64,000 nucleotides of DNA from Pycnopodia helianthoides. Taxonomy: Eukaryota; Echinodermata; Asteroidea; Forcipulatida; Asteriidae. The stretch lies in contig CM063245.1 of the NCBI GenBank assembly GCA_032158295.1, positions 7,426,700 through 7,490,699 on the forward strand, in the 5' to 3' direction. The notes under the pieces are model-generated. The model saw nothing but the letters and a program-made list of their open reading frames with translations. It ran no database searches and was not told the origin of the DNA. Position numbers and translations under genes: made by a program. Shown here one piece after another: positions 11,528 to 22,861 of the stretch (its first letter is position 1; every line of letters begins with the position of its first letter).

Positions 11528-11677
11528 CTTTGTTGACTGGATGAAACATCTTGCGGTTGGTCTGGGTCTTCTTGGTCTGGGTCTTCTTGGACCGGCATCT
11601 TTTGGATGGTAGTTGGTTTTGGAGACATCAAGGTCTATTTCGCACCAATGTGTTGACACAGTTTGGGTTGTTTGATC
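11528..11677 (-). CDS. Candidate exon downstream of THAP relic (left arm)
   Basis: Mirror of 39,238-39,387. It is 150 bases, open in one frame, with an acceptor (TTACAG) and a donor (GTAAAG). It contains three tandem AGACCCAGACCA-type units, so it reads as a basic PRRPRP run in one frame and an acidic run in another. It may belong to the THAP relic on the same strand, but nothing outside splice signals supports it. Confidence 0.25.
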
Positions 11678-11739
11678 CTGTAATGTAGAAACTGACTGGG
11701 TAAATCTTAAATACATTATGAGTGAACTAAGAAAATCTA

Positions 11740-11960
11740 ACTAGAGCGAGATGTGAACCTGCTACTTCCGGGTTGACGTGCCGGTGCTCTACCAACTGAG
11801 CTTACTATCCCTATGTTGGCCGTCTCCATATTTACTGTCAATATTTTTTGTTGAGGGGTGCCAGTCAGAAGTCGTGCAACAGTAACTGCCCTTTAGCCAA
11901 GGATCACACCCAAGTTCATGAAGTTATGATACTACAACCTGGGAAGAGGCATGCACCAAA
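11740..11960 (-). mobile_element. tRNA-like SINE (left arm)
   Basis: Reverse complement of 38,955-39,175. An A-box-like AAGCTCAGTTGGTAGAGC is followed by a weak B box (AGGTTCACATCTC). The body before it matches 52,060-52,200 (TTGGGTGTGATCC, CTTCTGACTGGCACCCC). It is not a working tRNA gene. Confidence 0.7.
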
Positions 11961-12122
11961 AGGGACGCAATAGATCACATGCTTTTGGGAAAATTGAGAA
12001 CTGTCAAATTGTCAGCTTGATAAAATAATATAGCCTAAATGCTGTTTTTGTTACTGTTATTTCTACGGTACGGTTACATATACATGTAAATAGCCTGAAT
12101 GATAATTAAATTAGAATATTAC

Positions 12123-12223
12123 CTCATCGGCTGATGAGCTTGAGCTGTCTCGTGGTAGTGGTGGATGCTGCGTTACTCCATGCTTACTCTCACTCTCAGA
12201 GTCAGCAAACGCTTCTTCCAAAA
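12123..12223 (-). CDS. Candidate Ser/Asp-rich exon downstream of THAP relic
   Basis: Mirror of 38,692-38,792. A 101-base open stretch between TTTTACAAG and GTAATA translates to an acidic, Ser-rich linker (LEEAFADSDSES, then SSSSSADE). Such linkers commonly follow THAP domains. It needs an incoming phase of one base. The THAP exon as it stands has that phase (379 bases), but without the inserted hairpin element the exon (231 bases) would not. Confidence 0.3.
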
Positions 12224-12477
12224 CTTGTAAAAGAAATTAAAAAACCGAGATATACAGAAGTTCTTTAATACATATTTTTTGTCAATAATAAACCCAGGTC
12301 AGATTCTGAGCATGCACAGCTGCGGCCATAGTCATTTGACATGATGATTGACGACCACATGAAAAGACTAGAGATTGTTTACCATTTTTCTTATTTGGAC
12401 TAAATAAATCATGGAGATAGAAATCTCAAAAGCAGCTGAAGTGATCATTTCGAATGTTTTTATTAACAAGAACTTAC

Positions 12478-12856
12478 CCGAATTCTCTCTGTCTCTCTTC
12501 TGGAATGCTGTCCCAGTGAAGCCCCAACGTTACGTTTCAAGGGGTACCGGTCACTTCGGCACCTTGCAAACTCGGCACCCACAAACTCGGCACCTTGCAA
12601 TCTCGGCACAACAATCTCGAGTCTGCAAGGTGCCGAGTTTGCAAGGTGCCGAGTTTGTGGGTGCCGAGTTTGCGAGGTGCCGAAGTGTCCGGTATTCTCT
12701 ACTTCTTGCCGAGAAGGTGAAATCCTTTCGTGTATTATTCACGAACTTCACCCATTCCTTTGATATCGCAGGATCCCGCGGAAATTGAACAAAATGAATC
12801 TCTGGATTCGTAGAACTATTTCTAGTGCATCCACCAACAACACATGAAGTCGGCAT
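12478..12856 (-). pseudogene. THAP-domain exon broken by a hairpin element (left arm)
   Basis: From the start at 12,856 the frame reads MPTSCVVGGCTRN, then IHFVQFPRD, then SKEWVKFVNN and RKDFTFSARSR. This is the first half of a THAP zinc finger (M-P-x2-C-x4-C, FPRD, conserved Trp). THAP proteins bind DNA and are found both as host regulators and in P-, Kolobok- and ISL2EU-type transposases. The C-x2-H pair and the AVPTIF-like end are absent. The frame instead enters the 146-bp hairpin element at 12,547-12,692. After it, an LKRN word and a GTAAGT donor follow. A functional finger cannot form. Confidence 0.7.
12547..12692. mobile_element. 146-bp hairpin MITE in the THAP exon (left arm)
   Basis: It is bounded by TA on both sides, starts CCGGTCACTTCGGCACC and ends GGTGCCGAAGTGTCCGG. 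The arms of about 65 bases contain a repeated AACTCGGCACC word. The TA flanks fit a Tc1/mariner-type target duplication. It lies inside the THAP frame. Confidence 0.75.
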
Positions 12857-12969
12857 TATTGTAGCTGATACACACACAAAAAAGCTTCGTAAAAACTTCA
12901 CGCCTCTGCATGAAAACGCATAAATAATACACACGAAATAACATGGCGTATTTTGTTTACCTCGGTTGC

Positions 12970-12986
12970 TCATGGGTAGTACGTCA
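12970..12986 (-). promoter_or_regulatory. 17-base upstream box of the THAP relic
   Basis: The - strand reads TGACGTACTACCCATGA, 114 bases before the THAP start codon. It is identical to 9,398-9,414 upstream of the P2X7-like relic. A second shared word AAGATGGACTACAG lies farther upstream (near 13,227-13,240, - strand). Confidence 0.4.
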
Positions 12987-13386
12987 TCACTTTTCGCTGG
13001 TTTACAAGTCCGCTGGTACTATATCGTGGATTTTATTGTGGGTTTCAACGGATCTTTGCCGGGCACCAGTACAGGGCGGGAAATTTCAAAATCGAAGAAT
13101 CGAGGTCTAATTTTGTTGGTCAAATTGCAACAAAATTATTTAGAGAAAAACATGACCACAACAATAAATTGTTACCTAAACACAACATAAACAAGGTTCG
13201 ATAGTAAATTTAATGTTTGAGTTATCGCTGTAGTCCATCTTTAACTTCGGCGTCAAAATAAAGTAGGACGAACAAGCGTGTAACAATCGATAGTGATCCA
13301 GACTAAACTTGGCTGAGTGCCATCCCGCCAATATGACACGCGGGCTGCCGCTAGCTGCGTGTGTGTTGGATGGATGCGGTACCCGG

Positions 13387-13419
13387 CCTCCCACCCCCCC
13401 CCCCCCCCCCCCCCCCCAA
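13387..13419. repeat. C run differing between arms
   Basis: The left arm has about 26 C bases in a row here. The mirror position (37,501-37,526) has shorter G runs broken by T. The difference could be real or a homopolymer error. Confidence 0.8.
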
Positions 13420-14375
13420 GCCGGCCGAGGGAGCCTGCGTGCTGTCATCCTTTCTCTATGCTGTCATGAACGTAATATGAATGCTGAGCACACACAAACC
13501 AAACACCCAAATAACTCCATCACACACGTCTTCGTATTTGATTTGACGAATTAGCTTGTTTTGATATGTGACAGGCATCTTCTGCTGTGATGGAAATAGT
13601 TGCATAGATTCATTCCAGATTATCATTTTATTCGTAAGTGAACTATCCATTTTCACTCCGTATCATTCATGGCTTATTTTGTCAAAAATAAGAACTCTTC
13701 GGAACAACAGGGCACAGAAAAGGGCTAGTGACATTTTAGGATTATTTCAAGTTAGACCCAGCTGCACAAGCAGAACTAATCAAGTTTTACAATAATTATA
13801 TATTATCCCAGCGCCCAAGGAACTTTGCAAAAACGATTTAAGTCACTAATTTCTTTCGCATACTATCGAATCCCCATCTACAAACGACGGTGTCCTATAG
13901 TTTACGTGAAGTTAACTCCCACACATGACGGCAGAAGTGTTTCTAGTTTTTCCAAACCTTGAGGTTATAGGGCCTAATTGTTGGCCCGATGATTACAAAA
14001 AATCTAAAAGTGTACCAACATCGAAAATACATTTAAACGACAAGTTACATTTTTTTGCTCAAGTAACTGTTTAAAAGGACCGTTCGTTACGTTTGGTAGT
14101 TCGGTAAGAAGTACAGAAGTTTCTGTTAGTATAGAACACTTAAAGAAATATTTCACTTCGAAGTGATGTGGTTATGGAAAAAGATCTCGGTTTTTGTCCC
14201 CCAAAATTTGAATTTGAGGAACGTATTAAAGGGACACACCGGCTTCGGTGTGCTTTTGGGCTACAAAATAGATTAAAACATGATTCCAAATGTCTCCCTG
14301 GAATGGAGAAGAATAGTTCATAAAAGAAACCATACAATTTTGCCGTTTTTGTGCATTTTTCAAAAAACGAAGGTA

Positions 14376-14412
14376 ACGTGACTTTTCGGAACCAAAATCC
14401 GAAAAGTCACGT
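14376..14412. repeat. Perfect hairpin, 15-bp arms
   Basis: ACGTGACTTTTCGGA, loop ACCAAAA, then the exact reverse complement. It contains CACGTGA and TTCGGA words. Mirror near 36,503-36,539. Confidence 0.9.
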
Positions 14413-15996
14413 GATCTTCAGAGTTAGTTTTACTTCCTTTTTGGACCTTTTTGGTCTCAACGTTTCGACTATAGACATATTTATTGGGGAAGACTATATG
14501 ACTTGTGATTTGTAAAATTGTTCTTCGACAGTGTTTTGCATTAATAATTGCTTTCCTTAGCTGACCTCATTTAAAATGCACGAACTATGCAAAAACGGAC
14601 CAATCAGAACGCTTTTTGTGGCCCTGTAGTAAGCGTGTGGTATGAGAAAGACAATCGCTCGCCGCGCATAAGTAGCTGCGCGTTTTCATTGTTTTGTAGT
14701 TACCATCCACATGAGGATTACGTAATAAACCAACCATGCATGACCGTGGCCCGGCCGCTACCTTTACGCGACCGAACCACAAGTCAGTCACGTTTTTTAA
14801 TCCAACCTGTGTGTTCCTATATCTTCTCATTGAGTGTCGTACCAACCTTATGCTTCAGCGACGTGCTCACCCCTCCGACGACGACAACGAATGACAACAA
14901 TGTTTTTGGTAACTATATTACCTAGACTGGTCCGCTGTCCTTATCCGCAAGGATAAGGACATGCACTGGTCTATTAATTAAATAGATGGTCACTGCTAAT
15001 GGTCCCCTGTCCGACTGGTCCCCTGTCTGTTAGACCGCAATGGGATGCGAGGTCAAAGGTGCGTTTGTCAGGATTCCTCCAAACGCTCGACGCCGGTCTC
15101 TGGCGTAAAACACGAGCCTCGGAGTGTCAGATGTTCGGGCTAACTATAACCATTATAACCATGGAGGAAGATTTCTTCATCCATTGTTTAACCCAGTAGC
15201 CGTGACCACAACATTGGCGACGAGGATAAATTGTGCGTGAAACTTTCAAAGAATAATTTTTTAAATAGGCCTAAGAAATATATATCCTTGTAAAAAATAC
15301 GAGGACAATTTCATTTGTTTTATGTTGAAAGACAAATGTGCGTTTCGACGAAACGTTTACTCATAATATTCACGCGGTATTTACGAACATACAATTAAGT
15401 TTGGTGTCCGCTGAATTGATAACATTCATCTAGTGCTGAACTTTAGGAATTCATGAAGTTCATTTTGATAAGCTTTTAGTCAGAAAACGAATATTTTTGT
15501 GTGACACTTCATAGGCTATCCAAATAATTTAATTCCGTTTAGACTGTCCTTACAAAAAGTGTAGAAGAAACAAAATTGTTGATGGTAGGCCTTCCTGCTT
15601 TATGTGCTTCAGGTGTAGGCCTACACTAGAAAACCAAAAGTTATACGCTTCACCTTATAATTCGGCGTTTGTTGAATCTGTAGGGTAATTGTCCAAGACT
15701 AAGCGGATAAATGTACATTATTTGGTATTGTTCGCTACGATAATTTATTGTATTACTTTTGTTTTGTATAAATTTGCCGAAAACTGCTATAACAACCCAT
15801 GCTGCGCGGTGCGTTAAAACAAAAGTTCAAACTATTACGGTTTTGTCACAAAATATTTTACCGCAAGTCAGGTCAATCTGTTGTGCTTCACTCCCGACAG
15901 GGGCGCTTGCTGTAATTAGAGAGTGATATCCGATACTTAACGTAAAGCAGATTTCGAACCATTTTCGTAACATATTCAATTACTTGTACTCCAATC

Positions 15997-16567
15997 ATGG
16001 TCATCAACATAAATAGAACGCTTGTAAAACAACCGACTTCTTTACCGGGCATTGGGACTAAATTTGCCGATGTTATCTTTTTATTACGATCTAAGAAGGG
16101 GACCAAAAACAACGACGATTTTCAGGAATTTCCAAACCTTCAAACAAAACTCAATGAATTACATGAGAAGGGTATCATTCTAATTGAGTACACAGCAGAC
16201 GTTCCATCTGCCCTTCCACCTAAAAATTCCGAGCAAGCATCCCCCAAAACAACAAAAAAGAAGTTATGGGCCCAATAAATATGCTTGCAAAGCAAATGAA
16301 CGAATTGGGCAAAATAATGCAAGAAACACTGTGGCAATAACGGGCGCCATTAATGAACTAAAAATTCAGTCTCGGCTTTCTGAAAACCGCCGGACTAACC
16401 TTATTCAGGGTAATACAATGTGCCTCATGGTGCACGCCACAACTCAAAATGCCCGCCCCACTAGATTCAAAGGCCCAGATTGCTGAACAAAAACCCCACA
16501 TTCCCGTGACGCAACTTGATTCAGTACAAACAACAGGCGATGCAGTAATAGATGCGGAGCTTAATTA
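15997..16567 (+). pseudogene. Decayed reading frame of unknown identity inside the TTAA element
   Basis: An open frame from 15,997 to 16,278 (93 codons) has protein-like composition, including TKLNELHEKGIILIEYTAD. Further natural-looking segments follow in shifted frames: MLAKQMNELGKIMQETL, INELKIQSRLSENRR and, ending at a TAA near 16,567, AQIAEQKPHIPVTQLDSV. They look helical or coiled-coil-like. This is consistent with one ancestral protein broken by about three frameshifts, possibly carried by the surrounding element. I do not recognise the family. In the mirror arm the first frame is cut short near 34,753 by a two-base difference. Confidence 0.3.
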
Positions 16568-17639
16568 AAGTCGTTGAAGAAAAAGCCCCTCCACTCCCAC
16601 CACACCTAGTGAACGCAAGTTATTAACAGGCAATGGCATGCAAGTCCTGGGCAGCCAGTAGCAATGAGCGCACAATTGGTGCTCGATATGGGGCAGAGGG
16701 AAACCCTCCCCCCTGCTATTGTGTCTTCATTGTGTGCTTGGAATCTCAGGAATTCTTTTGAGGATTTTTTTTTTGGGGGGGGGGGTAGTTCTATACAAGA
16801 GGAAAATAGTGTGTTATAGTATGGGAACATTGGGGGGGCCTCTACCCCATATCGGGCAGGCTATATGAGCGCAAAAACCAATTCTGTAATGTTCCTTTAA
16901 TATATGTTGTCAGTACTGGGGGACTTGAAGAATGTTTGGTGTGTTTATGTTTAGTAACCTTCAAATGACAATATGGGGCAATACCTATTGACACGTAGGC
17001 CTATGTAATTATTGGGGAAGACTATGACTTGTGATTCGTAAATTGTCCTTTTGACAGTGTTTTGCATTAAATTGTGTTCGTTTACACAACTCAAATACAA
17101 CTTTGACATCCACTTCGGAAAGTGGACAATGTTACCTCCGTGACATAGTGACAGCTATTGTATGATACATTTTTAAAAATTAGTTGATACATTAAAAGAA
17201 AATAGATCAGTGAAGTAAGAAAAATGGGCAGGAGATAACATTTAAAGTTTGTTAAGTTTTCTTATACCTCTTGCCTCTATTTTTATTATCACCGATTAAC
17301 ATTAGCGACACCGATAGCGCACACAATATACCAATTGCCGCTATACACGCACCGCATGCGATAAACCAGGCTGTGCTCGAAGGCTAGCAGTCACCCCTGT
17401 ACCACCAGTACGACTGTTATAAACGCTTTCCTTAGTTTACCTTATTTAAAACGACCATTCAGAACGCTTTATTGTAGCCCCATAGTTAGCGTGTGGTATG
17501 GGGAGAAAATCAGGCAACTCCGAAAATTACTCCATACAACAGGAGCTTTCCATGCTGGCGCTGGAATCATCGCCAAATGCTGCAAATAGGATGACCAAAA
17601 TATATTATTTCATTGAGTAGGTGCGCTCACTCTCGTAAG

Positions 17640-19203
17640 ATTCGTATTCAGAGAGTCCGTGCACGGAAGCGTGGGGAGCTAGCTGGTAAACCTTGGGGGC
17701 ATGTCCCGCACCGGTGCAGTGTCTCGCCGGGCCAGAGAGACAAACCACGGAGGCATGAACTCGGAGCCTGTGGAGGGGTAGGGAGCCAGACCATTGATTA
17801 CGTTTTGTTTTACGAGGGTTTTAGTCTGTAGCCCTAGCTATTATCCCCTGACTATTGTCACGTTACGTGATGCCTGCGCTACACACACGCGGCGGGACGA
17901 CGACGAATGTGGATAAGACTGTGTTTATGTCGGTTTTTTAATTACACGTGAATTTGTGCTTGATGGATATGAAGACTGGATCCTTATGCCTCGCCATTGA
18001 TATAAATAATAAATAAACACTTAAAACAATGTCACGTAAACTTGACAGTTGCAACGGCTGGAAAAGCGTATACGCTGACCTTTGACCGCGTTTTGGTTTT
18101 TCACATTTTTCGTTAATTACGTGACATTTTGATGATTTTTTTTTTACAACAACCATCGAAAAATTATTTTCTGTGATTCAACATCACTAAATTAGGTAAG
18201 TAGTTAGCCGGTGTGTCCCTTTAAGGAAATTCTCAGTCACAAAGCATCCAACAAATACCGGTAGTGCCCCTCCAACTAGACAGAAAATACAAACCAAAAT
18301 GTGGTTCGGATAAATCTCGTGATCATCGGAGTTAATTTTACTTCCAGCCGTATAAAAATAAGTACTGAACCAGCTTTAAATCTTTTTTTAAACACTTATT
18401 CATGAGTATTTGAGATTATGGATACAAGTTGTAAATAATTATGAAAAAATAGAACGTGGATTCGCATTCAGAGAGTCCGTGCAGGGGAAGCGTGTTTTAC
18501 GGCACTGGTGTGCCGTGGGAGCTAGCGGAAAGTAAACCTTGGGGCGTATCCCGTTCAGCTGGTGTGTCTCGTGGGGCCGGAGAGACAAACCCTGCGGCAT
18601 GAACTCCCCAGCTTGCCGGTTTAGCAGTGAGCTAAGGAGGGTTAGGGAGCCAGACCATTAATTACGTTTTGTTGTACGAGGGTTTAACTTTTAGTCTGTA
18701 CCTCTAGCTATTATCCCCTAACTATTGCCACGTTACGTGTTGACTGCGCTACACACGCGACGGGACGACGACGGACGGGTGTCATCCAGCCATACAGCTT
18801 GTCTACGTCTATGAGCTGCACGGGATGTCCACATATTACAAGTTGGTGTGCACCGGACTAGACTGAATTGTGTTTATGTCAGTTTTTTTTATAACACGTG
18901 AATTTGTGCTTTGATAGATATGAAGACTGGATCCTCATGCGGCGCCATTGCTATAAATAATACATAAACAGAGCACCAGTCTACTTACAACATTGCGCAA
19001 CAATGTCACGTAAACTTAAAAGTTGAACGGCTGGAAAAGCGTATAAGCTGACCTTTGACCGCGTTTTTTTCCCTTCACATTTTTCGTTAATTATGTGATA
19101 TTTTTATGATTTTTTTTTTAAACAACAACCATCTAACAATTATTGTTTGTTATTCCGCATCCCTAAATGAGGTAAACAGTATGCCGGTAGTTCCCTCTGA
19201 GTT
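17640..19203. repeat. Direct duplication, ~600-750 bp units
   Basis: 17,640-18,224 and 18,455-19,203 share the same order of words: CAGAGAGTCCGTGCA, GGGAGCCAGACCATT, GAAGACTGGATCCT, GCTGACCTTTGACCGCG. Both end in a GCCGGT terminal word, but only the first keeps the TTAA end. The second copy carries extra insertions. These are two tandem relics of one element family. No gene is seen. Confidence 0.8.
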
Positions 19204-19766
19204 AAGGATCATCTCGAATGGAAACTAGGTGAAAATGTTTTTCATAATTTAATCATATCAATAAATGCATCACGCACAGCAAGTACTGATCTATGTATTT
19301 GCGTATAGAGCCAATTATACACCGTTTGTGTCGAGTCTCTCTCTGACCCAGAGGCAACTGCATGCGATGCCTTTACAATTTCTTTGACAAATGAAGTTAT
19401 TGTGCTTTTCCACTTTCTGCTGTCATTGACAAGGTACTGCAGAAAATCGAGACAGGTGGAGCCATGTGAATATTTACATTAGCATTGTGGCAAACCCACC
19501 ACTATAGTTTCCCAGGATGCTGCGTTTGATAATAGCACGGCCATTGTACTACCAAAGACTTCCGGATTGTTGAGCCACGTGCTCCGCCAGGTCAGCAGTA
19601 TGGAGCCCATTACACTGTACAGTCCATCACTTGAAAAAGTTTAAACAACCGGGCATACATTAAATCTGTTTGATATTTATCAACCATGAAAGTCAGAAAC
19701 AACAAAATTTTGATTAAAATAGCTAGTCTAATGAAATCGTCTAAATTAGTCCATGCCCCATTTGCC

Positions 19767-21665
19767 GGTACCATCTCAAGGGACTAATTCTAATATCACT
19801 TTTCTTGTTGCAAAATAATCCATAACTTACCATAAACTACGATAGCCTGTCAAAAAATTAGATTTCTACCATTTTTCGAAAGATTTTCACCGTAAAATCT
19901 AAAACCTCTTCCCTAGCCGCTTCCGTTATTGATAAGTCAACGGCCGTTTAGATAGTAACCATTTGTTAAGCCCATGTGTTTGCACGGAGATTGAATATTT
20001 TGAGTATGCATACTCAAACAGCCGTTGTATTTGTCACATGCAAGCATGCTGCATGTCAACAATGTTTCTCTTTGTCAATAATTGCTGATGTATACTTTTC
20101 ATCAACAATCATCAAGAGGAATTAATTGGTTTAAGTGTCATTTTGTTGAGAAATGCCTTCGTTATTCGTTATATAACATTGTATTTGGTTTATAAATGTT
20201 ATTTGTAAAGTTTAGAGAAGGTCGTGGTGCAGGTTTACAGATAATAGGTCCATAGAGGAATTAAGGAGAGTATGCAACACCTGTGTGATGCCGGTCTTAT
20301 CCAACTGAAATCAACAATAAACTTTGAAAAGAGTTCAGATGCGTTCTCTGTTTTTTCTCAGGTCTCCCTAGAAGTGCTTTAAATACTTCTGACAAAGAAA
20401 AGTGGATTAAGGGAGGAAAATGTCCATCAAATCTGTGGGCCTACCGTATCGGGGATGAGGGTGTGGGGTGGGGATGACAGAGGGTGCCCCTCTGTAAAAC
20501 AACGTACAGAGACAAGAAAAGAAAAACAATTGCGTTATATAACTTTTTTCTTTTCCCACTAAAAACCATCAGAAAAAAAGGAGAGTGGAAGAAGCGTAAT
20601 ACTAAAGTATAAAAAGAACAGAATAACAAGTTTCCCGCATGCCAACCCCTTACTAATTTCCTTGCCAGGGGAGCCACTGCCCGGCGCCGGTAGATGATTT
20701 CTAAGTAATTTAGGAAAATAGTAAAGGCTTAAAAATACCGATATATTTCATTTAAGAGGGAATCGAATCCTAAAGACTGTGAAATAGACAAAATTACGAG
20801 CAGATGAGCAGCGCCCTTTTAAAATTTCACTATACATCACAGTGTCAAGGTTATGGCAACAATAACTATCAATTGGAAAAGCAAACATGTTAGAAAGTTT
20901 TAAAAATGAAACGACGTCAAAAAATCAAAATCGATACAAAATAAAATCAAATAAATCAGGTCTCATGCGTTGCCCTCCACGGCGGACAAACCAAAACAGC
21001 ACACTAAAAAACTCTTGGGTCGGCCTTTTTGTTGTGATTCATATTTAATGAAATTTACAAATTTTCTGTGTAGTACATCTTTGAAATCCAGGTATTTTAG
21101 GACCACAATTATACATCAAAATGTGAACAGCATTGATCTATAGATCGTCACCGGCCGCTGCACCCTTGTTGTACACAGTCAGCATAATGGGCAGACGGGG
21201 CATCACATATTCACGGCACGTTCTTACTGGTTTTTTGACTCAATGTGCACTTTTTCCCCTCATTTTTAATCAACAGTCATATAAAAAATAGATTACCTCT
21301 AATTCTTGGTAAATACACACACTGATTATTTACTCATAAAGGTCTAAAATCAACTGTAAACTGTCGAAATTTTGTCGCCTGACAGCGAAAACAAAATGGC
21401 TGGCGATCTGTTTTTATTGAGAGGCAGCAAAGTGACAAATACAACGGCTGTTTGAGTATGCACACTCAAATTATTATTTCTTCATGCAAACACATGGGCT
21501 TAAGAAATGTTAATGCCTAAACGGCCGTTGACTTTATGAATAACGGAGATGTTTTAGATTTTACGGTGAAAATCTTTCGTAAACTGGTAGAATTTTTTTA
21601 TGGTAAGTTATGGATCATTTGCTACAAGAAAAGTGATATTAGAATTAGTCCCTCGATACGGTACC
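19767..21665. mobile_element. 1.9-kb element with ~250-bp terminal inverted repeats (left arm)
   Basis: 19,767-20,038 and 21,432-21,665 are diverged inverted copies. Both outer ends are GGTACC. Shared words include ATTTTCACCGTAAAATCTAAA and AACGGCCGTTTA. No transposase is visible inside, so it is a foldback-like non-autonomous element. The mirror copy is 29,259-31,157. No target duplication was identified. Confidence 0.7.
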
Positions 21666-21737
21666 AATATGTGAAATTTCAGCATCTGGCTCATAAAAAG
21701 TATGTATTATTCAAACCCTCTTAGAATATTTAAAAAT

Positions 21738-21775
21738 AGTGTTTGTTGAATCTCAAAGGAGATTCAACAAACACT
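21738..21775. repeat. Perfect hairpin, 17-bp arms
   Basis: AGTGTTTGTTGAATCTC, loop of 4, exact reverse complement. It sits where the non-satellite arm meets the first detached satellite copies. Mirror at 29,148-29,185. Confidence 0.9.
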
Positions 21776-21887
21776 GGATGAGATGCATTCATGACTGTGA
21801 CCACCTCTCAAAGAAAGCTCACAAGTTTCTCTCCCCAGTAGACTGTAGAACAGCAAGATTTTACCTTCTTCATTTTTCACCCCTCTC

Positions 21888-22140
21888 TCACTTGCTCTCA
21901 GACTCATTTTATATCAGAAAACAGTACCTTCTGAAGCCATGTGTTGAATCTTAGCTTGATTGGAGAGATACAAATTTAAAAAGTGTTTGAGACTGATTCA
22001 ATGCTCTGATAGCTCTGAGACTTATTTTGTATAAGAAAACAGTACCTTCTGAAGCAAAGTGTTCAATCTTAGCTTGATTGGAGAGAAACAAATTTAAAAA
22101 GTGTTTTGAGACTGATACAACGATCTGATTGCTTTCAGAA
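21888..22140 (+). repeat. Detached satellite copies (left arm)
   Basis: About two monomers of the ~119-bp satellite, in the same orientation as the outer array. They are separated from the central array by a ~700-base non-satellite spacer. The mirror block at 28,553-29,035 is longer, with about four monomers. Confidence 0.9.
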
Positions 22141-22149
22141 ATGAAGAAC

Positions 22150-22860
22150 AGCAATGAATGAAGAACAGCAAGATTTTACCTTCTTCATTTTTCACCCCTC
22201 ACTTCCTCCAATTCGTAAAATAAATAGTTCTAACCATCATATTCTTCACACATCAGATCGGCTTCAACGTGCTGTACAGGAAGAACCCGTAGGTTGCCCT
22301 TTACCTACGCCCACCCAGTCTCAGCATGGAGGTAGTCTCAGCATGGAGGTAGGTCTCAGGGATCTTCGTCAGGGCAGAAGTCACCCCCCCCCCCCACAAA
22401 ATGATGATGTTCATCCCCCCTTTGCGACAGGGTAATTTTAAGTGTTCCCACACATAACAATGCATCGTTTGTAGACAAACACATCAGGGAGTCAGACTCC
22501 TTTACCAGCCATACTGGTAGTACCACCCGAAGACGAGGGGGTCATGTCACCTGTACCACAACTAATCTAAATCTATCTATCTTGCAGAGTTTGGGGTGTT
22601 CAATATATGGCACTGTGTTTGTAATCCTAAAGACCGTCCCTACTTTTTGACAAAACCTGACTAAGTTCCAAAGGAAAATAAACCCCACCCGGATCTTGCA
22701 CCCAAAAAATGTAACCCTGAAAATAAAATCACTTGAAGTAAATAAAACTAAACATTTGGGAAACTCACTTCAGAAAAATTCAATTAATCTAAAAATCGAA
22801 CAGGTTGAAGACGCGAGGAAAGACAAGAAGTGGGACAGCGATGTAGGTTTCTCAGAGCAG
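22150..22860. other. Diverged spacer before central satellite
   Basis: No gene is seen. It corresponds to 27,870-28,530 in reverse, but with many substitutions and indels. For example, 22,321-22,390 and 28,270-28,340 share only short words, in sharp contrast to the near-identical outer arms. A C run lies at about 22,384-22,396. Confidence 0.6.
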
Positions 22861-22861
22861 T

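Larger units (their letters stand above)
14226..18224. mobile_element. ~4-kb TTAA-flanked element (left arm)
   Basis: It begins TTAAAGGGACACACCGGC and ends with the exact reverse complement, giving 14-base terminal repeats next to TTAA on each side. TTAA duplication is used by piggyBac- and Kolobok-type elements. Inside are a decayed reading frame (15,997-16,567), another TTAA-ended end at 16,897 and hairpins. No recognisable transposase remains. The mirror copy is 32,700-36,691. Confidence 0.55.

Noticed and set aside
20441..20677. 78-codon frame present in both arms
   Set aside because: It is conserved only because the arms are copies. It lies inside a long-TIR element and has biased, low-information composition.
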